DNA from: Achromobacter xylosoxidans
GTDB lineage: Bacteria > Pseudomonadota > Gammaproteobacteria > Burkholderiales > Burkholderiaceae_B
DNA length: 64,000 nt
Direction of reading: 5' to 3'
NCBI RefSeq assembly: GCF_001457475.1
Contig: NZ_LN831029.1
Span: forward strand, 930,001-994,000
The translations under genes and the position numbers were made by a program. The notes under the pieces are model-generated. The model did not search any database. It saw only the letters and a program-made list of their open reading frames with translations, and was not told the origin of the DNA. Positions 28,487 to 36,370 of the stretch are shown in pieces (position 1 is the first letter of the stretch; every line of letters starts with the position of its first letter).

Positions 28487-29470
28487 TTGCTAAATCCCCA
28501 ACGCCGCCGCGTCATCGCGGGGCTGGGCGCTGCGTGCGCCACGACTCTGCTGCCCACTTTCGCCCGCGCCGCTGCCTGGCCCGGCCACGCCGTCACCTTC
28601 ATCGTGCCGTTTCCGGCCGGCGGTCCGGTCGACACCACCGCGCGGTTCACCGCGCAGCCGCTGGGCCACCTGTGGTCGGTGCCTACTGTGGTGGACAACC
28701 GCTCGGGCGCCGGCGGCATCGTTGGCGCGCAGTTCGCCGCCAAGGCCGAGCCGGACGGCTACAACTTCTTCTTCGCCTCCATCCATCACGCGGTGCTGCC
28801 GAGCCTGCGGGACAACCTGACCTACGACATCAACCGTGATTTCGTGCCGGTGGGCATGGCGGCGGTGTTTCCGATCGTGCTGGTGGTGAACCCGTCGTTG
28901 CCGGTGACTTCGGTGAGCGAACTGATCGCCTATGCCAAGGCGAATCCGGGCAAGCTGTCGTTCAGTTCCTCCGGAACGGGCGGCGGCACGCATCTGGCGG
29001 GCGAGCTGTTCAATGCGATGGCGGGCGTGAAGATCCAGCACATTCCTTACCGGGGCAGCGCGCCGGCGATGCAGGATCTGCTGGGAGGGCAGGTGCAGGT
29101 GATGTTCGCGGACGGGCCGTCGGCGGTGCCGCATCTGAAGACGGGCAAGGTGCGCGCGTTGGGGGTGGGGAATCCGACGCGGTCGAGCATGTTGCCGGAC
29201 GTGCCTACGATCGCCGAGTCTGGGTTGCCAGGCTACGAGGCGTACTCGTGGAGCGGGGTGCTGGCGCCGAAGGGGACGCCCGCCGACATCGTGGCGCGGG
29301 TCAATGCGGACATGGTGAAGGTGTTGTCGGATCCCGCGACGGCCAAGGCGATGGTGGCGGCGGGGGCGGAACCCAAGCCCGGCAGCCCGGAGGCGTTTGG
29401 GGCGTTCGTGCGCGGCGAGGTGGCCAAGTGGCGGGATGTGATCAAGAAGGCGGGGGTCAAATTGGAGTAG
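28487..29470 (+). CDS. Tripartite tricarboxylate transporter substrate-binding protein (Bug/TctC family)
   Basis: A 327-residue periplasmic solute-binding protein. The start is a TTG at 28487, six bases after CAGGAG (28475-28480); no ATG fits the frame nearby. The signal peptide (PQRRRVIAGLGAACATTLLP) has a Tat-like twin arginine. The mature part shows the family segments TFIVPFPAGGPVDTTARF, VDNRSGAGGIVGA and HIPYRGSAPAMQDLLGG. Bug proteins bind carboxylic acids or amides through the PxGGxxD loops. No tctA/tctB membrane genes are adjacent. Its position behind LysR and the CoA-transferase operon suggests the ligand may be the acid degraded there. Confidence 0.9.
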   Translation: MLNPQRRRVIAGLGAACATTLLPTFARAAAWPGHAVTFIVPFPAGGPVDTTARFTAQPLGHLWSVPTVVDNRSGAGGIVGAQFAAKAEPDGYNFFFASIHHAVLPSLRDNLTYDINRDFVPVGMAAVFPIVLVVNPSLPVTSVSELIAYAKANPGKLSFSSSGTGGGTHLAGELFNAMAGVKIQHIPYRGSAPAMQDLLGGQVQVMFADGPSAVPHLKTGKVRALGVGNPTRSSMLPDVPTIAESGLPGYEAYSWSGVLAPKGTPADIVARVNADMVKVLSDPATAKAMVAAGAEPKPGSPEAFGAFVRGEVAKWRDVIKKAGVKLE

Positions 29471-29490
29471 GGCTTTTGGGTTCTTTAGAC

Positions 29491-29650
29491 GCGTGTGCGG
29501 GGGCAGGCGGGGGACGGCGGGGCTACGATTGCGGTCCGGAGCGTTCGCTCCGGACTGCCCCGGGCTCAACCTCGTACGCCTTCGGCTCCCTACGGTTTCC
29601 GCCGGGCGCATCTACACGCCCCGCCGTCCCCCGCCTGCCCCCGCACACGC
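29491..29650. repeat. 160-bp intergenic element with perfect 33-bp terminal inverted repeats
   Basis: 29491-29523 and 29618-29650 are exact reverse complements (33 of 33; both begin or end GCGTGTGCGGGGGCAGGCGG in inverted orientation). The 94-base centre holds a second perfect hairpin GTCCGGAGC-GTTC-GCTCCGGAC (29534-29555). The element begins 20 bases after the Bug-gene stop and has no coding frame of its own. It lies in a 371-base gene-free interval (29471-29841). The rest of that interval shows a weak hairpin AAGGC(GG)CC/GG(CG)GCCTT followed by TTTT near 29749-29773. It could be a non-autonomous mobile repeat, a REP/BIME-like unit or a very stable terminator; the sequence alone does not decide. 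Confidence 0.85.
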
Positions 29651-29841
29651 TCGCGATGTGACTCAGCGACGCGGGTTGGGGAGGGGGGTGTTCTTGGCAT
29701 TTTGGCCATCTTCGGCGTGGGGTTGGAGTAGCTTGCGGGGCCCGCGTCAAGGCGGCCGCGCGGGCGGCCTTTTGAGGCCTACGTGGTGTCTTGCGGTTTG
29801 GGATGACGCGGCGCGCTGGGGGGTGAGTGCGCGTCAGCGCG

Positions 29842-30795
29842 TCAGCGCAGCAGCGCGGTCTTGGCTTCCTGGTATTCCGTTTCCAGTTGGTTCACTAGTT
29901 CGGCCACCGACAGGACTTCCTGCGCGGCGCCCACGCCTTGGCCGGCGCTCCAGACGTCTTTCCAGGCTTTGGGCCGGGTGTTCTTGTCGAGGTTGGGCGG
30001 GGGGGCATCGTAATCGGGAAGTCGGGCGGGGTCGAGGCCCACGGCGCGGATGCTCTCGCTCAGGTAGTTGGCGGGCACGCCCGAGAAGTACGGGGTGTAG
30101 GTGACGTCGGCGGCCTGGGCGCGCAGGATCATTTCGCGGTAGGCGTCGTTGGCCAGGGATTCGCGGGTGGCGATGAAGCGGGTGCCCATGTAGGCGAAGT
30201 CGCAGCCCAGGGCCTGGGCTGCGAGGACGTCCTTGCCGTGGCTGATGCAGCCGGACAGGGCCAGGGGGCCGTCGTAAAAGGCACGGATTTCGTTGACCAG
30301 GGCGATCGGGTTGAGCCGGCCGGCATGGCCGCCGGCGCCGGCGGAGACCAGGATCAGGCCGTCGACGCCGGCATCCAGGGCGCGGCGGGCGTGGCGTACC
30401 GTGGTGACGTCGTGGTAGACCTGGCCGCCGTAGGCATGGACGGCGCGCACCACGGCTTCGGGCGGATGCAGCGAGGTGATCACCAGGGGCACGCGGCGCT
30501 CGGCGCAGATGGCAAGGTCGCCCTGCCAGCGGGCGTTGCTGGGGTGGACGATGAGGTTGACGCCGTAGGGCGCCACCCGCGCGCGCGGATCCGCGCGGCG
30601 GGCGGCGGCCAGGCGTTCTTCGATGCGGTTGATCCAGTCGTGCAATTGTTCCTGCGGCCTGGCGTTGAGCGAGGGGAAGGTGCCGATGATGCCGGCGCCG
30701 CATTGCGCCGCCACCAGGTCCGGGCCGGAGACCAGGAACATGGGAGCGCCGATGATGGGCAGTCGGGTCTGCGCGCGCAGTGCGGATGGCGTCAT
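29842..30795 (-). CDS. Nitronate monooxygenase / 2-nitropropane dioxygenase family flavoprotein
   Basis: A 317-residue FMN-dependent TIM-barrel. The N-terminus LPIIGAPMFLVSGPDLVAA, the mid-region LVSAGAGGHAGRLNP and the C-terminal ALGCDFAYMGTRFIAT (phosphate-binding) are family hallmarks; a conserved His lies in GCISHGKD. The family oxidises alkyl nitronates, but many members near acyl-CoA genes have unproven roles and some act on enoyl-type substrates. It lies in the same direction as, and 19 bases after, a Bug-protein gene, at the end of the ligase/thiolase operon. Confidence 0.87.
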   Translation of the reverse strand: MTPSALRAQTRLPIIGAPMFLVSGPDLVAAQCGAGIIGTFPSLNARPQEQLHDWINRIEERLAAARRADPRARVAPYGVNLIVHPSNARWQGDLAICAERRVPLVITSLHPPEAVVRAVHAYGGQVYHDVTTVRHARRALDAGVDGLILVSAGAGGHAGRLNPIALVNEIRAFYDGPLALSGCISHGKDVLAAQALGCDFAYMGTRFIATRESLANDAYREMILRAQAADVTYTPYFSGVPANYLSESIRAVGLDPARLPDYDAPPPNLDKNTRPKAWKDVWSAGQGVGAAQEVLSVAELVNQLETEYQEAKTALLR

Positions 30796-30814
30796 GGGCG
30801 GGTTCCGGTCGGGG

Positions 30815-31798
30815 TCAGTTGGCCTGGATGTTGGCGCTCTTGATCACATCGGCCCACAGGGCATATTCGCGGTCGATGCGCTGTTGCAGGGCGGCGGCGT
30901 CGCCGCTGTTGATGGTGTAGCCGCCGTCGGTCATGGCGCGGCGGAAGGCGGGGTCCTTCGATACCTCGGATAGCGCGAGTTTCAGGCGCGCCTGCACCGC
31001 GTCGGGCAGCTTGCGCGGGCCGACCAGCGCATACCAGCCGACCACCTCGTAGTCCTTCATGCCGGCCTCGATCATGGTGGGCACGTCGGGCAGCTCGGGG
31101 TTGCGGGTGCGCGAGGTGACCGCCAGCGCGCGCGCCTTGCCGCTCTTGATGAACGGAATCGCGGTGCTGGTGATGTCGAACATGAAGGTGATCTTGCCGC
31201 TGACCACGTCCATCATCGCCGGCGAGTTGCCGCGATAGGGCACGTGCAGCATCGGCACGCCGGCCTGCTTCTTCAGCAGTTCGGCCGAAAGGTGGTTCGA
31301 CGCCCCGATGCCGGCCGAGCCGAACGACACGGCATCGGGATGGGCGCGGGCGTAGTCGACCAGCTCGCCCACGCTCTTTGCCGGGGCCTGCGGGCCGATC
31401 AGCAGCACGTTGGCGTAGTCGACCACCAGGCCGATCAGCGAGAAATCCTTGCGTGGATCGAACAGGGTGCTGCGCTGGACCAGTGGCGACATGGTCAGCG
31501 TGGGGCTGGCGGCAAAGCCCAGCAGGTAGCCGTCGGGCGGCGCCTTGGCGGTGGCGTCGGAAGCGATCATGCCGCTGGCGCCGGCGCGGTTCTCGACCAC
31601 GACCGCCTGGCCCAGCTTGTCGCCCAGGTACTTGGCGAAGACGCGCGCGGTGGTGTCCACGGGGCCGCCGGGGGCGTAGCCCACCAGCAGGCGGATGGGA
31701 CGGTCGGGGTAGGCGCTGTCGGCGGCGGCGCTGGCGCCGGTCGCCATGGCCGCCACGGCGGCGGCCGCGGCGAGCAGGGTCTTGATGTTCACGCTCAT
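30815..31798 (-). CDS. Tripartite tricarboxylate transporter substrate-binding protein (Bug/TctC family)
   Basis: A 327-residue periplasmic binding protein with a Sec signal peptide (about 1-25, TLLAAAAAVAAMATGASAAA). Family segments are PIRLLVGYAPGGPVDTTARV, VVVENRAGASGMIA, HVPYRGNSPAMMDVVSG and DVPTMIEAG. It lacks TctA/TctB partners. It sits inside the catabolic minus-strand run between the acyl-CoA ligase (49 bases upstream) and the nitronate monooxygenase, which suggests that it captures the substrate of the pathway. Confidence 0.92.
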   Translation of the reverse strand: MSVNIKTLLAAAAAVAAMATGASAAADSAYPDRPIRLLVGYAPGGPVDTTARVFAKYLGDKLGQAVVVENRAGASGMIASDATAKAPPDGYLLGFAASPTLTMSPLVQRSTLFDPRKDFSLIGLVVDYANVLLIGPQAPAKSVGELVDYARAHPDAVSFGSAGIGASNHLSAELLKKQAGVPMLHVPYRGNSPAMMDVVSGKITFMFDITSTAIPFIKSGKARALAVTSRTRNPELPDVPTMIEAGMKDYEVVGWYALVGPRKLPDAVQARLKLALSEVSKDPAFRRAMTDGGYTINSGDAAALQQRIDREYALWADVIKSANIQAN

Positions 31799-31847
31799 GT
31801 CTCCTTGTGGAATGAGCCGGTCGCGGAGCGGAACAGCGGGGCCGCGC

Positions 31848-33368
31848 CTACGCCAGCCTTTCTTTCAGCGGCTGCTTGAGGATCTTGCCGCTGACGGTGG
31901 TGGGAATCGTGTCGATGCAGTGGATCTGCGCCGGCCGCTTGTACGGCGCCAGCTGGGCGCGCAGGTGCAGCATCAGCAGATGGGTGTCCAGGCGCGCGCC
32001 GGCCAGGGGTTCGACGAAGGCGATGACTTCCTCGTTGTGGTCCTCGGTGGGGCGGCCCACCACCGCCGACAGGCGCACGCCGGGAAAGGCGTTGATGACC
32101 GCCTCCACCTCGATCGGGTAGACGTTGAAGCCGGAACGGATGATCAGGTCCTTGGAGCGGCCGGCGATGTAGAGCGCGCCGCGGTCGTCCAGGTAGCCGA
32201 TGTCGCCGGTGTTGAGCCAGCCGCCAGGCAGCAGCGCCTGCGCGGTCTGCGCCGGGTCGCGGTAGTAGCCCAGCATCACGCCGGGGCCGCGGATCAGGAT
32301 GTCGCCGCGTTCGCCCGGGCGCGGCGCGTCGGCGTCGGGACGGCCGATGCGCAATTGCACGCCATCCACCGCGTAGCCGGCGCTGCAATCGGTCGGCGGC
32401 GCATCGATGTCGGTGATGAACATGGAGCCGGCGTACTCGGTGATGCCATAGCCGTGGTGCATGGCGATACCGAAGTAGCGTTCGGCGTCGCGCTTGAGCG
32501 TGGGGTCGAGCGCCGCGCCGCCGGTGTAGAGATAGCGCAGCGCCGGGGCGCGCAATTCAGCGCGAGGCGGCGCGGCCGCCAGCATGCGGTTGAACATGGT
32601 CGGCACGCCCTGCAGGATGCTGACGCCGGGGTGGGCCAGCGCCTTGAAGGCATCCTCGGGATCGAAACGGCTGCGCAGCACCAGGCTGGCGCCGGCATGC
32701 AGCGTCGCCATCAGCACGGTGGCGATGCCGAAGATGTGCGACAGCGGCAGGGCGGCGTAGCCGATGTCCCGGGGCGTCAGGCGGCGCGACGCCGCGGAGA
32801 CGCCGGCGAAGTGCAGCAGGCCGCGGTGCGGCACCATGACGCCCTTGGGCGCGCCGGTGGTGCCGGATGTGTAGATCACGGTGGCGACCTCGGCGGCCGG
32901 GGCGCCGGTTTCGGGTTGGGTCGGAGAATCCGCGCGCCGTGCCCGTATGCCAGGCCCCCAGGCGGCGGCATCGGCGGGTTGCGCTCCGGCCGCGTCGGCA
33001 TGGGCGGCGGCGGCGCCGGAAACCCCGCTGGTGTAGAGCGTGATCTCGGGTTGGGCGTGGGCGCTGATGGCGGCGATTTCCCGCGCCGACAAGCGCGCGT
33101 TCACGCCAACCGGCCAGGCCCCGATGATGCCGCAGCCGAACAACGCGGCGATCATGGCGGCGCAGTTCTCGCCGACCATCAGCACGCGATGCCCCGGCCG
33201 TACGCCCGCCGCTGCCAGCCAGTCGGCCGCATCGCGGGCGCGCTGCCACAGTTGCGCATAGGTCAGGATGCCGCCGCCTTCCTCGTACAGGCAGATGGCG
33301 TCGGGCTGGCTGCCGGCCTGGCGGGCCAGCAGTTGGTGGATGCGGGTGAGCGGTTCGGCGTGCGACAT
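31848..33368 (-). CDS. Acyl-CoA synthetase (AMP-forming, class I adenylate-forming)
   Basis: A 506-residue acid:CoA ligase. It contains the P-loop VIYTSGTTGAPKGV, the A4/A5 region YGITEYAG, the hinge TGDIGYLDDRG and GRSKDLIIRSGFNVYPIEVE (split here only by one residue), and the C-terminal catalytic lysine in SGKILKQPLKERL. The start is taken at ATG 33368 (MSHAEPLTRIHQLL); an open frame continues upstream through the thiolase-like gene but belongs to another phase. The substrate is unknown. With the downstream Bug protein and the thiolase-like/DUF35 pair it would be the activating step of the central pathway. Confidence 0.92.
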   Translation of the reverse strand: MSHAEPLTRIHQLLARQAGSQPDAICLYEEGGGILTYAQLWQRARDAADWLAAAGVRPGHRVLMVGENCAAMIAALFGCGIIGAWPVGVNARLSAREIAAISAHAQPEITLYTSGVSGAAAAHADAAGAQPADAAAWGPGIRARRADSPTQPETGAPAAEVATVIYTSGTTGAPKGVMVPHRGLLHFAGVSAASRRLTPRDIGYAALPLSHIFGIATVLMATLHAGASLVLRSRFDPEDAFKALAHPGVSILQGVPTMFNRMLAAAPPRAELRAPALRYLYTGGAALDPTLKRDAERYFGIAMHHGYGITEYAGSMFITDIDAPPTDCSAGYAVDGVQLRIGRPDADAPRPGERGDILIRGPGVMLGYYRDPAQTAQALLPGGWLNTGDIGYLDDRGALYIAGRSKDLIIRSGFNVYPIEVEAVINAFPGVRLSAVVGRPTEDHNEEVIAFVEPLAGARLDTHLLMLHLRAQLAPYKRPAQIHCIDTIPTTVSGKILKQPLKERLA

Positions 33369-33385
33369 GGTTGCTGCGGTCGGAA

Positions 33386-34558
33386 TCAAAGCGTGGCGGC
33401 GGTGCCGAGGATGGCGGTGGCCTGGCTGGACAGCGTGCCGCCGTTGCCGTGCACCAGCGCCAGTTCGGCGTTGGCCACCTGGCGCGCGCCGGCCTCGCCA
33501 CGCAGCTGCCGCACGGCCTCGATCATGATGAAGACGCCGTACATGCCCGGATGCACGCAGCACAGGCCGCCGCCGTTGGTGTTGACCGGCAGCCGCCCGC
33601 CGGGCGCGATGGCGCCGCCGGCGATGAAGTCCTTGCTCTCGCCCTTGGCGCAGAAGCCCAGGTCCTCCAGGAACAGCAGGGTGTTGATGGTGAAGGCGTC
33701 GTACAGCTCGACCACGTCGATGTCCTGGGCCGAGACGCCCGCCATGGCATAGGCGCGGCGGCCCGATACGCTGGCGGCGGTGACGGTCAGGTCTTCCATC
33801 GACGAGATCTGCCGGTTCCAGACGGCGGTGGCGTTGCCCAGCACGTAGACCGGCGGGCGCGGCAGGTCGCGGGCGCGGTCGGCGCGCACCAGCACGTAGG
33901 CGCCGGCGCCGTCGGTGACCAGGCAGCAATCGCGCACGCTCAAGGGATCGGACACCATGCGCGCGGCCAGGATCTGCTCCAGCGTGGCCGGCTCGCGCAA
34001 CTGCGCCTCGGGATTGAGCTGGGCCCACTGGTTGGCGGCCAGCGCGACCTGCGCCAGGTGTTCGCGGCGGGTGCCGTACTGGTGCATGTGGCGCGCCGCG
34101 GCCAGCGCATACGACGACAGCGGGCTCAACGGTTCGTACGGCGTCTCGTAGGGCTGCGGATCGAACTGCTTGCGCACGCGGCCGATCTCGGCGCGGCTCA
34201 GCGTCGAGGTGCGCTGGGTGCTGCCATAGCAGACCAGCACCGCGTTGCATTGGCCCGAGGCCAGCGCGTGCAGCGCCGGCAGCAGGTGCGCCACGAAGCT
34301 GGAACCGCCCAGCATGGTGCTGTCGATGAAGCTGGGGCGGATGCCCAGGTGCTCGATGACCGGCATCGCCCACATCGGCGCGGCCACGCTGGCGGTGCAG
34401 ATGCCGTCGATGTCGCGCATCGACAGGCCGGCGTCGGCCACGGCGCGCTGCGCTGCCTGCACCAGGATTTCCATTTCGGTGTAGCCGTTGGCCTGGCCCA
34501 GGCCGGCATGGCCGACGCCCGCCACCGCGACGGCGCCGCGCAGATCGTTCAGCGTCAT
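33386..34558 (-). CDS. Thiolase-superfamily protein lacking the nucleophilic cysteine (Ltp2/SCP-x-like)
   Basis: A 390-residue thiolase-fold protein of the lipid-transfer/SCP-x branch (VAVAGVGHAGLGQANGYT start; ELYDAFTINTLLFLEDLGFC; NTNGGGLCCVHPGMYG). Where thiolases have the acyl-accepting Cys near residue 85, this one reads STMLGGSSF with no Cys, and the C-terminal CxG is replaced by HGNGG. His336 is kept, and Tyr286 (YDAF) and Tyr340 (HPGMY) stand where Ltp2-type steroid side-chain aldolases use tyrosines. A retro-aldol or other thioester chemistry is therefore more likely than thiolysis. It overlaps the DUF35 gene by 4 bases, the standard partner arrangement. Confidence 0.88.
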   Translation of the reverse strand: MTLNDLRGAVAVAGVGHAGLGQANGYTEMEILVQAAQRAVADAGLSMRDIDGICTASVAAPMWAMPVIEHLGIRPSFIDSTMLGGSSFVAHLLPALHALASGQCNAVLVCYGSTQRTSTLSRAEIGRVRKQFDPQPYETPYEPLSPLSSYALAAARHMHQYGTRREHLAQVALAANQWAQLNPEAQLREPATLEQILAARMVSDPLSVRDCCLVTDGAGAYVLVRADRARDLPRPPVYVLGNATAVWNRQISSMEDLTVTAASVSGRRAYAMAGVSAQDIDVVELYDAFTINTLLFLEDLGFCAKGESKDFIAGGAIAPGGRLPVNTNGGGLCCVHPGMYGVFIMIEAVRQLRGEAGARQVANAELALVHGNGGTLSSQATAILGTAATL

Positions 34559-34953
34559 TGCGCCTCCTTGTTGGGAACAAAGACCAGCAGGCCGCGGCCT
34601 TCCGTCACGGCCACCTGGGCCCGCACCGCCATGCCGATGCGCACGGCGTCGGGCGCCACGCCCTCGACCCGGCTCATCAGGCGCACGCCCTCGGCCAGGT
34701 CGACCAGCGCCACGTTGTAGTCGCCGCCCGCCTCGGGCTTGCGCCGCACGGTGGTGGTGGAATAGACCGTGCCGCGCCCGTCCGGCGTGCGCCAGGACAA
34801 CTGGTCCGCGCCGCAATGCGGGCAGATCATGCGGGGATAGAACACGGCGCGGTCGCAGGCGTCGCAGTGCTGGATCTGGAAGCGTCCCTGGTCGAGCGCC
34901 TGGCGGTATTGCGCCTCGACGCCTTCGGTGGCGGATGGGTCGGTTGCGGTCAT
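34555..34953 (-). CDS. DUF35 OB-fold / zinc-ribbon protein, partner of the thiolase-like protein
   Basis: A 132-residue protein with a rubredoxin-like zinc ribbon (CDACDRAVFYPRMICPHCG, Cys pairs about 31-34 and 46-49) followed by an OB-fold that in homologues binds acyl-CoA. DUF35 proteins form complexes with SCP-x-type thiolases or aldolases. The ATG at 34953 (MTATDPSATEG) is chosen because the zinc-ribbon family usually starts about 25 residues before the first Cys pair. The stop overlaps the next start (ATGA). It is the first gene of the minus-strand ligase operon and diverges from two acyl-CoA dehydrogenase genes. Confidence 0.9.
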   Translation of the reverse strand: MTATDPSATEGVEAQYRQALDQGRFQIQHCDACDRAVFYPRMICPHCGADQLSWRTPDGRGTVYSTTTVRRKPEAGGDYNVALVDLAEGVRLMSRVEGVAPDAVRIGMAVRAQVAVTEGRGLLVFVPNKEAQ

Positions 34954-35030
34954 GGCATACGGTTTCGGATGGATGAGCCGCCAGTGTCGGGGCTGGCGCC
35001 GGCAGGAGCCATTCTTCATTGCTGAAGCAG

Positions 35031-35078
35031 GCCTTTTGCCGGCCCGTAGTGCCCGTGCCCTACACCGAGGCAAAAGGC
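35031..35078. promoter_or_regulatory. Inverted repeat in the divergent DUF35 / acyl-CoA dehydrogenase promoter region
   Basis: GCCTTTTGCC (35031-35040) and GGCAAAAGGC (35069-35078) are perfect reverse complements, 28 bases apart, in the middle of the 195-base divergent interval. It could be an operator shared by both operons, or a hairpin. A second small dyad CTTCA-TTGC-TGAAG lies at 35014-35027. Confidence 0.4.
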
Positions 35079-35148
35079 GGTCTTCCGCAACCGCAGATTG
35101 TCCGGCGCCGGGTCGGCATGGCTAGATAGCCGCCAAAGGAGGTAGGCC

Positions 35149-36339
35149 ATGAATCTGACCTGGACGCCGGAGGAGATCCGGTTCCGCGAAATGGTGCGCG
35201 CGTTCGCCGCCGATCGGCTGCCGCGGGACATCCGCGACAAGGTGCGCCGGCATCAGCGGCTGGAGCGCGACGACTACGTGCGCTGGCACAACATCCTGGC
35301 CGACCAGGGCTGGGGCGCGCCGAACTGGCCGGTCGAACACGGCGGCACCGGCTGGAACGCGCTGGAACGGCTGATCTTCGAAGTGGAATGCTTCAAGGCC
35401 GGCGCGCCGCGCCTGCTGCCGTTCGGCCTGTCCATGATCGGCCCGGTGCTGATGAAGTACGGCAGCGCCGAGCAGCAGGCGCGCTTCCTGCCGCGCATGC
35501 CGCGGGTGCAGGACTGGTGGTGCCAGGGCTATTCCGAGCCCGGCTCGGGGTCGGACCTGGCCTCGCTCAAGACCCGCGCGGTGCGCGATGGGGATGAATA
35601 CGTGGTCAACGGCCAGAAGACCTGGACCACGCTGGCGCAGTACGCCGACTGGATGTTCTGCCTGGCGCGCACCGATCCCGACGCGCGCGCCCAGCGCGGC
35701 ATCTCGATGCTGCTGCTGGACATGCGCGCGCCGGGCGTGACCGTGCGCCCGATCCGCACGCTCGACGGCGGCCATGATGTCAACGAGGTCTGGCTGGAGA
35801 ACGTGCGGGTGCCCGTGGCCAACCTGGTGGGCGAGGAGAACCAGGGCTGGACGTACGCCAAGTACCTGCTGGGCCACGAGCGCACTGGCATCGCCGGCCT
35901 GGGCCATTGCCATCGCGAACTCGGCATCCTCAAGGACATGGCCGCGCGCGCCACTTCGCGCGGCCGGCCGCTGCTGGCCGACAGCCGCATGCGCGACCGC
36001 ATCTCGCGCATCGAGGTCGACATCATGGCGCTGGAAATGCTGCTGCTGCGCGTGGCGGCAAGCAACGGCGGCACGCCCGGCCCGGAGGCCTCGGTGCTCA
36101 AGATCCGGGGTTCCGAGATCCAGCAGGACCTGGCCATGCTGCAGATGGAAATCGCCGGTCCCGACGCCTGGCCCTACGATCCCGAATGGATGCTGGCCGA
36201 TGCCGCCTATCACGGCCCCGGCCCGGAGATGGCGGCGGCCTCGGGTGCGGGCTATGCCGACATGCGCAAGACCTCGATCTACGGCGGCACCACCGAAGTG
36301 CAGAAGGGCATCATCGCCCGCCTGGTGCTGGGCCTGTAG
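35149..36339 (+). CDS. Acyl-CoA dehydrogenase (first of an adjacent pair)
   Basis: A 396-residue FAD enzyme that desaturates an acyl-CoA. It shows the FAD/substrate loop YSEPGSGSDLASLKT, WTTLAQYADWMFCL, and the C-terminal IYGGTTEVQKGIIA. Where medium-chain enzymes carry the catalytic Glu (YEG), it has Gly (YGG), as do many FadE proteins of steroid and branched-chain pathways. A near-perfect Shine-Dalgarno AAAGGAGG (35135-35142) precedes the ATG. It is followed 31 bases later by a second, more divergent homologue, so the two may form a heteromeric dehydrogenase. Confidence 0.94.
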   Translation: MNLTWTPEEIRFREMVRAFAADRLPRDIRDKVRRHQRLERDDYVRWHNILADQGWGAPNWPVEHGGTGWNALERLIFEVECFKAGAPRLLPFGLSMIGPVLMKYGSAEQQARFLPRMPRVQDWWCQGYSEPGSGSDLASLKTRAVRDGDEYVVNGQKTWTTLAQYADWMFCLARTDPDARAQRGISMLLLDMRAPGVTVRPIRTLDGGHDVNEVWLENVRVPVANLVGEENQGWTYAKYLLGHERTGIAGLGHCHRELGILKDMAARATSRGRPLLADSRMRDRISRIEVDIMALEMLLLRVAASNGGTPGPEASVLKIRGSEIQQDLAMLQMEIAGPDAWPYDPEWMLADAAYHGPGPEMAAASGAGYADMRKTSIYGGTTEVQKGIIARLVLGL

Positions 36340-36370
36340 GCCCGGCCCGCATCCGCAAGGAACACGACGC

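Noticed and set aside
33386..34580. Reading the ligase and the thiolase-like gene as one large fusion protein
   Set aside because: The frame through the ligase is open upstream only in a shadow phase; the thiolase-like protein is in another frame with its own start and family-length ends.
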